Below, piece by piece: positions 25,701 to 34,000 of a DNA stretch of 37,161 nt. The stretch spans positions 1 to 37,161 of the forward strand of contig JARYMC010000002.1 in NCBI GenBank assembly GCA_029907305.1. Reading direction: 5' to 3'. The DNA comes from Candidatus Thermoplasmatota archaeon. Its GTDB lineage: Archaea > Thermoplasmatota > E2 > DHVEG-1. The notes beneath the pieces are model-generated. The model was not told the origin of the DNA. It saw only the letters and a list, made by a program, of their open reading frames with translations, and ran no database searches. A program made the position numbers and the translations under genes. How positions within the stretch are numbered: the stretch's first letter is position 1; each line of letters begins with the position of its first letter.

Positions 25701-27410
25701 TTCGCCAACCTATTTTTCAACAACAGCCAGAACATCAATATTTTACTTGACAATTTTTCTTTAAACGTGGTTCTCGCTGATTTCCCACCCGTGCCTACCA
25801 CTATTTACTCAGGGAAACTTACTGGTGGCATACTCGACATTAGAAGCAGATTTTTTGGCATCGCAGCTGTAGAAATAACTAACGGTAGCGCCATAGACCA
25901 TCTAGGCATAGACATTATACCATTCCAGGGAACACCAAGTTTTCATTTCAACACCTATATCTGCGCGCCTGTTGATTATCTCTTTTTTGAGGTAAACGAC
26001 ATGGAAATTGAAAAAGAGTACATACTAATAGATACACACAACACTAGCACAAAAATGAACCTGACATTTTTAGTCCCCACACAACAAACCCTTCCAGGTT
26101 CTAAAATCTTTAACACCGCAGGGTTCCGCATCGATAACGTAACAATACAAGCTGACAAATTCATTGTAAACACACCAAACCTTTTCTCATATCCAGAAAA
26201 CGCTAGCATCTATGATTTCAGCGTATCAGGGTATATACACCTAGAGGGCGGGGGCAACATATGGTTTTTAGTAAACGGTGTATGGCACCCGCTATACCAA
26301 TACAATGGTTCCTTAACTGTTACACCAGGTCATCTAAAACTTGAGATAGATGGTGATATGTCAGTCGACCGAATAATACCCTTATCAGATAACAGTATAC
26401 TTACAGTCAAAGGCAATTTCACCGCAGACAACTGCATATTTGAAATCTGGTGGGAGAGAACCATTGACAATAGCATACCAGATATGATAAAAATCGAATT
26501 CAACGGAGATATAAACATAAAAGGATTTTTGTTCAAAGTTGAATACAACGATAAAAATGGTTTAGACAAAATCGCTGTTTCATGGCAGGAACTCGATGTT
26601 CTAGGACCAGCATATTTTAACATTAGCTCAAAAAACGAGCCATCATTCAACATAAACTGCTCAGCCAAGTCATTTGATTTGACAAACTTTGAGTTTACCA
26701 ACATCAATAAAACAATGCAGCTTGGCTCAACTAGTTTTTCAGGTGAGTTCTCGATTTCAACTTTACCTGAGCATACCAACTCTTTCTACTATATAGGTTT
26801 CTGTGTTGAAAAAATAAATGGGGTTTTTGAGATAGAAAATATAACTATGCCATCTTATTCATTAGATAAAATTGATAGGTTCTATTTCGATGGGTATGGT
26901 GATATAAGTTTTGAGAACTGGGTGGATTTAAACGACTATGATACACATGTTGTTGTGGAAATACAAAACAGCCTAAATATTAATTGTTTTGAGGTAGACT
27001 TTGATAACGGTGCATCGTTCAAGATAGAGCATTTAAGCTCAGGAGCTGGGTACATAACCTCTGGTTACATCCATGCAGCTTGGAACATTTATCTTGATGC
27101 AGATGGCATGGTTTTCCTTGACAGCGGACCTGAAAACAATCCTATTTCTTTTCATAACCTAAGATTCTCTTATAATAGACCTCGTCAGCTTGGTTGGGGT
27201 ATACGCCTAAGATTCCCAAATCATTATTTTGATGCTGACCTGTGGTGCATACAATGGGATCCTCTATGGTACAACCCAAACACAGGTGTGTTTATAATCA
27301 GACCACTTTCCATACATATAGATGGCGTGATTCAAATTGGTAGAGTTGACCTTGAGATATATGATGGTAACTATTGGTATTATCTTGGTAGATGGCCGAT
27401 TCTACCATAA
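22761..27410 (+). CDS. Giant secreted beta-rich surface protein, 1549 aa
   Basis: The N-terminus is basic, then a hydrophobic segment (about 25-42) ends STVFA before Glu46, a plausible signal-peptide cleavage after Ala45. Residues 39-172 are encoded by the DNA cassette shared with the second giant gene and include a lysine-rich helical stretch and a DVDGDGKKDV loop (124-133) of calcium-binding type. Similarity to the paralogue continues more weakly to about 250. The rest is a long array of short beta strands with degenerate units such as GxGSLxL, GSVYIDV and (L)LGYNGVWH. About fifty N-x-S/T sequons by eye indicate a heavily glycosylated cell-surface protein. No C-terminal membrane anchor or PGF-CTERM is visible; it ends WYYLGRWPILP. 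No catalytic motif is seen and the function is unknown. Confidence 0.8.
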   Translation: MGEYHFKGGALKNNSLNIHHISKRIICILVVLILFSTIFSSTVFAEKPVDKIKEKVTEIIGKISDKAKELVQEITDRGSDNPLMGSVFREMSLFKRESILSLVTNYNGTVKSTRFRLFLPTVLDVDGDGKKDVRVWVFRRPGVDFSPPAVCLKTTLVVRRLNDDIKSGPFEIYLEYKPKIISKIVGGALDRIRIGYQTPMGAEIPDFLKLTHTYVPRLIYPRLKPMHKLMMDPGSAAGKTDLNLLFSVADMNGDNVSSQQMFNINYNPVVKTQVSFGRLKKHLGFDLEISSSNESKTTIFYTKEETGNNMDIGLVIDKLSSFNFLLDLIKSSKGNSTIEYERLSSNKVNVTLFKKNSDNFYFYIKPLPKQIVATFLPESVGWMNIDTFGEYVNEIGFCNDLVDPSWRLYFSDLPSVAKLNWTLSKKKSLEAGSLKMYGDTNCSVHLNASLNDILSTNSNADVKIDVFAQNNIDMSFSWDFEKQYLQLDQSKTDLNLSLSIHDDKGNTFDGSCTIKNLSSGPFTVFYDELSDEKVNLSFSGKSFDVYNLHAETNLEKFGNFTVITGHILKNKNGNLNISMYATKNGSYIDCNCTFIVTGGIEIYDLLLGYNGVWHNRSYIIVDDNDILYFQFGGTFDVVFNIADDLSWGYIALRGSVYIDVDFKFISNKTSGIIKGKIHFNSNGGLFNISWVTVSGERQFTFDGSAIVSLSNFIFKLGDIINISIPVLSGKLKLENVSKVNGAFKLEFQGKGSLYLITSFKSSNNSNQSDVQLNVSIDAYIKTGETPGVIAVSWDNYNVTSFETDLRNSGVLTINDLDIKKTVDGNKTVKIENLSAKLSGYLHIDITHTNTARNTFVAVSEDADIDIHIGCFNTSYLLNNSIQWLDLGSINISINSTGRTVFSLLNFTNESFIEPIYAQELNWYNLTMSINANNSIFILRDFYIEHFANYSTIILRNFSVADGYSKIKFSAALNLSFMVARFANLFFNNSQNINILLDNFSLNVVLADFPPVPTTIYSGKLTGGILDIRSRFFGIAAVEITNGSAIDHLGIDIIPFQGTPSFHFNTYICAPVDYLFFEVNDMEIEKEYILIDTHNTSTKMNLTFLVPTQQTLPGSKIFNTAGFRIDNVTIQADKFIVNTPNLFSYPENASIYDFSVSGYIHLEGGGNIWFLVNGVWHPLYQYNGSLTVTPGHLKLEIDGDMSVDRIIPLSDNSILTVKGNFTADNCIFEIWWERTIDNSIPDMIKIEFNGDINIKGFLFKVEYNDKNGLDKIAVSWQELDVLGPAYFNISSKNEPSFNINCSAKSFDLTNFEFTNINKTMQLGSTSFSGEFSISTLPEHTNSFYYIGFCVEKINGVFEIENITMPSYSLDKIDRFYFDGYGDISFENWVDLNDYDTHVVVEIQNSLNINCFEVDFDNGASFKIEHLSSGAGYITSGYIHAAWNIYLDADGMVFLDSGPENNPISFHNLRFSYNRPRQLGWGIRLRFPNHYFDADLWCIQWDPLWYNPNTGVFIIRPLSIHIDGVIQIGRVDLEIYDGNYWYYLGRWPILP
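22873..23278 (+). repeat. 406-bp direct repeat, copy 1
   Basis: By direct reading this segment is base-for-base identical to 28170-28575. It starts in the codons at the end of the signal peptide and stops abruptly within a conserved glutamate-isoleucine-tyrosine run, after which the two genes differ at many positions. It encodes residues 39-172 of this protein. Its third codon positions favour T and G (GTT, GAT, GGT, AAG), unlike the A- and C-ending codons of most of the rest of this gene. Confidence 0.9.
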
Positions 27411-27436
27411 AAAAAATTTGGGAGAAGATGATAAAT

Positions 27437-27967
27437 ATGAAAATAAATAAGATGAAAAAAACAGTTGCTCTTATCATGATATTAGGATTTTTTGTGGCTA
27501 CAATAGCTTCAGCTAATGCTGGTGTATATGGTAACAGGCCGCCTAATAATCCACAGACGCCAGAGGGGCCAACAGGTGGTGGCATGATATTTAACCGTGT
27601 TGTTGCTGGAAACAGCTACACCTATACTACAATTACAAATGATCCTGATGGTGATAGTGTATATTATAAATGGGATTGGGGTGATGGAACAAATAGTGAT
27701 TGGGATGGACCATGGAGTTCTGGTGTGGGTGTTGAGGGGAGCCATACCTGGGCTGAGGCAGGTGTTTATCAAGTGAAGGTAAAAGCTAAAGACTCTCATA
27801 ATGCTTCTAGCGGGTGGTCTCAGCCACTTAATGTTACTGTTAGCAACAGACTATCCAGTGTTTATACAGGGTCAATGTCTATAGGAAGTAGTGGAATGTG
27901 TTCTAATTCAGTTTTGCTTAAAAAAACTGCTAAAATAGAGTTTTACACAGGTATTTTATTAATCTGA
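27437..27967 (+). CDS. Small secreted PKD-domain protein
   Basis: From ATG 27437 the product is 176 residues: a basic start, a hydrophobic signal peptide (TVALIMILGFFVATIASANA), then a proline-rich link (RPPNNPQTPEG) and one PKD domain containing DPDGDSVYYKWDWGDG, SHTWAEAGVYQVKVKAKD and LNVTVS. I chose this ATG because a GGGAGAAG site lies about 9 nt upstream; the open frame runs up to 27392 inside the preceding gene. PKD domains mediate binding at archaeal cell surfaces. After the domain only about 35 residues follow, ending FYTGILLI with no anchor, so the gene may be truncated or frameshifted from a longer multi-domain protein. It lies 26 nt after giant gene 1 and is probably co-transcribed. 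Confidence 0.7.
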   Translation: MKINKMKKTVALIMILGFFVATIASANAGVYGNRPPNNPQTPEGPTGGGMIFNRVVAGNSYTYTTITNDPDGDSVYYKWDWGDGTNSDWDGPWSSGVGVEGSHTWAEAGVYQVKVKAKDSHNASSGWSQPLNVTVSNRLSSVYTGSMSIGSSGMCSNSVLLKKTAKIEFYTGILLI

Positions 27968-27971
27968 TAAC

Positions 27972-27996
27972 TTTTATATAGTAAATTATATATAGT
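27972..27996 (+). promoter_or_regulatory. TATA promoter block of giant gene 2
   Basis: AT-rich block containing AAATTATATATA, nearly matching the block at 22677-22701. It sits immediately after the PKD gene's stop and 68 nt before ATG 28064. The similarity implies the two giant genes share promoter ancestry as well as coding ancestry. Confidence 0.45.
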
Positions 27997-28063
27997 AGGT
28001 AGGATAAGTATTAAATAGAAATAAATATATATTCCTCAATAAAAATATATGAAGGGATATTAA

Positions 28064-31000
28064 ATGGGGAAAAATACAACCATAAACATGAGATTAGGAT
28101 ATATAATAAACAAGCATACACCAGCTAAGTTCATCAGCATATTAATGGTATTTCTAATGGTTTCAACTGTTTTTTCATCAACGGTATTCGCAGAGAAACC
28201 GGTGGATAAAATAAAAGAAAAAGTCACAGAGATAATAGGTAAAATCTCTGATAAAGCTAAGGAGTTGGTTCAAGAAATTACTGATAGAGGATCAGATAAC
28301 CCTCTCATGGGTAGTGTTTTTAGAGAAATGTCTCTGTTTAAACGTGAGTCTATTCTGTCTCTTGTTACTAACTATAATGGTACCGTTAAGTCTACGCGTT
28401 TTAGATTGTTTTTACCTACTGTGTTGGATGTGGATGGTGATGGTAAGAAGGATGTTCGCGTCTGGGTTTTCCGTAGGCCTGGTGTTGATTTTAGTCCGCC
28501 TGCTGTTTGTCTTAAGACGACTTTAGTGGTTCGTCGTCTTAATGATGATATTAAGAGTGGTCCTTTTGAGATATACCTTGATTACACACCGAAGATAGTA
28601 TCAAAACTTTTAAAAACTTCACTACCTAACTTTAGAATAGGTTATCAGACTCCAGATGGTAAAGAAGTACCTAAAACTTGTATAGTTACTCATAAGAGTA
28701 TTCCCCATTTGATATATCCGAGGCTACAAACTACTCATAGGGTAGGTATAAACCCAGTTTCTATAGTTGGAAAGAGTGACAGTCAGTTGAATCTTTTGTT
28801 CTCTATTGTAAATGAAACAGATGAATCCAAATTAACAATACAGGTTAATCATAGTCCTGCTGTTAAAAATGAGATATCCTTTAGTTTAAAAAAGGAACAT
28901 TTTGTTAGACTAAGAGGAAGAACAATAGATATCATTAGGCAAAATGTTGTAGACTCAAATGTTACGCTTCTTATAAAAGATATAATAGGAAATGATGAAG
29001 GTTCTTTAAGCATAAAAAATATTCCTAAGCAAATTTCTTTATCTTGGCTTCTTGGTATAAGAAATGGATACATAGATATTAATACATATGGATATGGAAC
29101 AGGCAATGTTGAGGCCACAGTTAATAATGCTTTAAAAGTTGGTTTCATACCTGAAACAGGTTTAGATTTTCACCTTGGATGGAGAACCCCTGGTATCAGA
29201 AAAATAAAGAAAGGCGTAGATTCTGATATCACCTTTAATACCTACGGTTCTGCCGTTCTGTCAAATCTGTATATGTTTGTGCCTGACTCAATTAATTTAA
29301 CTGCATCCTTACTTTCATTAAAACTAGGAGTTAAAAGTGAAGTAGGCGGGTTTGTGTTAAAACCATTTGGTGCAGATAATTTACTAGTTAATGTAACAAA
29401 TGCTGAGGTTACACTTAAGGATTGTAACGTCGATTTTAAAATACCTGAGACGCCTGATAAACCCAAAGTTTCAATTGTTAATCCAAAAGATGGCGATGAA
29501 GTTGAAAAAACTATCATAATAAGTGGTATTACTGTTCCTGCTGATAAAAAAATTAAGATGGTTCAAATATGGATAGATGATGGCGAAAAGATTAATCTAT
29601 CAGTTGACGCAGATGGTAACTGGTCTTATGGTTGGAATACCCTTGGGTTAGTTCCTAATGGTGAACATACAATCAGTGCAATAAGTATTGATGAAGGTGG
29701 AAAAGTATCTGACGAGGACAAAGTTACTATTACAGTAAATAACGAAGGTGGAAACTGGTATCCGACCGTGGATATAAAATCTCCTTATAACCTTCAACTA
29801 GTATCTGGAGTTGTTTACGTTAATGGTACAGCTAGTGATAAGAACAATGACCCTCTAAAAGTATACTTGGATATAAAAAATATTTTAGACAAAAGCGTAA
29901 TCGGTGGTGAAATTGAGTTAGCTGTTGACAAATCAGGTCGTTGGTCATACAAATGGGATACAAGCAAATTAACAGCTGGCCTACACACCATAAGCGTAAA
30001 AAGCTATGATGGAAAAGACTATACAGTAAACCCAGTATCAATATATGTTTGGGTTAAAATTAAGAGTGCACTAGATTTCACTCTGGCAGATGCATCAATT
30101 AATGTCACTAATTTTGCTTTGAAATTGGATATAACTGGCAAGGATATATCTCAAGTGGAGGTATCTTCTCTCAAAGCATCTGGCAATGGATACTTAAGTA
30201 CAGGCGAAACTTTTTCCGTTGGTGGCTTAGGAGTTTTAGATGTTAAAGATGCATATATATCATTGATAAACAAAACAGGGGTAACCACAAAGCCTTTGGA
30301 TAATTTATCAGTGTATTTCGATGGCCAAGGTTCTTTAGAATTATCAAAAGAAGAAATATCTCTAGGATTCGATGCATCGATCTATTTACACGTGGATGAA
30401 GCCTTTGGTATAGAAAACTCAACACTCGGTTTAAAAGGGCGAGCATCTGCAAAAATAAAATTTGATAAATCTGGTTGTACAATTGGTGATGAAGATAATT
30501 TCGATGTAAACATCACAGACCTAGTCTTCAAAGTCGATAAAAAAATTGATATCAGTGCGAAAAGGATAAGTGCAAATGGAACAGGGGATATTTCAATAAC
30601 AGGCAAAAAAATAACCTTATCCAGTAGCTCAATTAAAAGCGATGTAGATGAATTATCTGTTTACACAGATCTTGGTGTTTTCTCAGTAAGTGGAAAATTA
30701 AATCAAAACAAATATGGGGAGATAACATTTGAATTCATAGATTTATTTAACTTTAAAATGTCATATAATGGTTATGCAGATATGGTTATAACAGATTTTA
30801 AGTTCAAGGTTAATTCCTCAAAAGGTAATGCCACTGTTAGCGCAAAAAGTGTAAATGTTGAACCAGAGGGTCATGCTGAGTTTTCCTATTATAAGGATGA
30901 ATTAGATATTATCTCTTGCATAGATGTGATTGGTATAACTCTTGATGATTTGTTACTTGGCTTCAATGACTCATTCTATGGTCCCTTTGATTTAAGGTGG

Positions 31001-34000
31001 GATGGTAGCGCTTGTTTCACACTAACATCTGATGTTTTGATAGAACATGGTTCTGATTGGATACGTATAACAATCGGTGGAAAAGGCAGAGCAAGTTTCA
31101 ATTTACATACTACTATAAAAATCAACGAATACAAGGGTTATCTAAACGCTGATATGAGTCTCACAAACGGTAATGAAAAATTTGTTGTCTATCTATATAA
31201 TCTAAAAAGCAACAACAAAGGTTTCAATATCTATGGTTCAGCGGTTCTAAACCTAGAGTTATTTGAACTATATCTTGAAAACAGTACAACAAATGAAACA
31301 CTAGTAAACATCTCCATTGTAAACCTAAAAGCTAGTTTTGATATGAACTCATCTGGTGGTAAGAACGGTGATGAAGGCAGAATTTTATTTAATTTAAAAG
31401 AGGCGGGGGTAGCTTTAGAAAATGGTCATATATTCATTAATATAGCTGGTCAATATTGTTTTTCGCTAGCTGGCTTAGTAAGTATCTCTACATCTGTTGG
31501 GACCTCAGGAGCTATAGAAGTCATCTGGAACGAATCTGGCCTGAAAATCTTTGAGGTAGATTTTGATTCGTATACTAATGTTAGTATCGAAAACCTGCGA
31601 TTTAGATATATAAAGTACATAAAAGGATCTTCAGCTGAGCCATCAGAGGTAAAAACAGATATCAAATTATCTGCAGAAAAAATACTAATTAACAAAAATA
31701 GTAAATTTGTTATAACATCAGATTATATAAATATAAAAATTAATCCATCTGACTACAACACATTACCTACCAAAGAAAATCCAGATACTAAAGAATTTAC
31801 AGGCGTTTTATTAGAGGATTTCTATCTGAATGCCACTTTATCAAATTATACTGGTGCTGAGATAGATATCGGCTCACTTAAAATAACAAGCAGCATAGAT
31901 ATCTATTATGATGGTAATATTTCGATTAAAGGATCCGGTCATATTACCGGTGATGATATTTTCATTTGCGCTGGCGTAAAATACGATGTCAACTTTTTGT
32001 TCATATCAGTTGATATAGATTCATTGGATGTTTATGCTCAAGGTACCGCAGAAGTCACTGTCAAAGACAAAAACATCAGCCTCTATGGTTACGGCGATCA
32101 CACAGACATTTCTCTTGTTAATGCAGATGTAAATCTTATCTTTTCTGAATTATACATGTTTTTGACATTGAAAGAACTCAACATTCAATATACAGGTAGT
32201 GCAGAAATTAACGTTAAACTTGATAATTCCGGTCTAGTTGCTAAGGCAACACTATTTGATGATAATGCATATATCACAATTAAGACACTATGGGCGTACA
32301 TTAGTTTCGTCGGTGCTGAAATACGACTAGATGACGTTTTAATCTATGGAGATACAACCATCACATTAGATCTTACAAGTGAAGTGTTTGTTACTATACA
32401 TACTGATGAGACTATAACGATCCGAGCTGTTTTAATTTCACTTTATTTTATTGATGGGCCCTTAAATATTAGATTATATGGTGTTAGTAATAATGCAGTT
32501 GCTGGTGGATCTTCGTTTTCAATTGGGGTAGACGCCTTATCTAATCTCCTAATTGGGATTAATGGTTCATGGCACATAAACGGATTATGTATTAATAAGA
32601 TAGGTCCCGTTAAAAACATAGATGTTGCTGGTGAAATATCCCCACTTATAATAGGATTCGAACCTAGTTTCACATTTATAAGATTTGAAGGCACTGTTAT
32701 AAGACCAACTAGTTTGTACTTAGAACTAACAACATTTGGTGGTATCAGTTTTGATTTAAACCCCGGAATTTTTTCAGTTGCTTTTGATCTGGGTGAGTCT
32801 TTTGGTATACTCGCGTATTCTGAATCATATTTAACAGTTAATTTGATTCATCCTTTGCTAACTTGTGTTCCAATTAAATTGAAGGGACTAGTTGAGATAT
32901 ATGGGTTCACTGTCTCAATTTCAGAAAATGAAGATGAGGTAGATGAAATACTCTCGATAGTATATTTAAAGCTAAATGGCGAACTTGAGATAGCAAACAG
33001 ATGGAACATTAATGGAAGTTGTACTGTATCCTCCTTATCAATTGAATATACAGGTAACTATTTCACTGATATGCTCTTAAGAAGTAATATCGACTGTTAT
33101 GGAACTTTATATATTACTCGTTGGAACCATTGGAGAATTGCAATAGATGGAGAATTACATTTGTCGCCTCGCTCATTCATCTTTGATGATAGTTCAAATG
33201 AAGTAATTATAGAATCTTCAGAGGCTCTTGTTACAATAAACCAAATAACACAACAAATTAACATTAACACGATAAACGGAGAAAATATCGAAATATATGC
33301 AAATGGACAAATTGTAATCAACGGAAATCAAGTTCCGGCAATGGGTGCTACTCAAAATCAAGAAGTACAACAACAAGCTCAACAACAGGTTCAACAGATT
33401 TTAGAAAATATACTACCTGGCATATTATGGATCTGGATATGGCGGCCATTCCAACAGGATTGGATGCGGGTATGGCCGATAAATCCACAAAACGATCCAC
33501 CTCTAATAAAAGGCGTAGTAACTCTACTTACTAGACATGACCTTGATAACGCATTAGACAATATTAAAATAATACCAGGCGACAAAGTTAATTTTACTGC
33601 ATGGTTACTACCAGGCCAGGAAAAAAACGAATCATCTGATCATTACACTTTTTCGTTTGACTTCGGGGAAGGAAATACTTCAGTTGTTAACATAAGTAAA
33701 TCAGTAAAACTAATAAGGGTACATCCTAGTCTTGAACCCAAATATTTAGTTCCAGGTACATATACTGCAACTGTTACTGTGACCGATGGTTCTCTTGAAA
33801 TTGCTTCTCCTACCACAATAATAAATGTTGTGGAAGAATATTTAGATGTAGAAGAAACCCTTAATGAATTCGACTACGAGAAAATAAGAAACCAAACAGT
33901 TGTACATGGATATTTCACTGTTAAAAACATCGCAAACGAATCATGTTCAAATTATATGCTCCATTGGAATATGAGCATACCGGAAATACCATTTGGCTCA

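Noticed and set aside
27392-27436. Longer start for the PKD protein beginning inside giant gene 1
   Set aside because: A good ribosome-binding site and a typical signal peptide start at 27437 make the internal ATG far more likely.
23017-28526. Identical 70-residue ORFs in another frame at 23017-23229 and 28314-28526
   Set aside because: They are shadows of the 406-bp repeat in a different frame, not separate genes.
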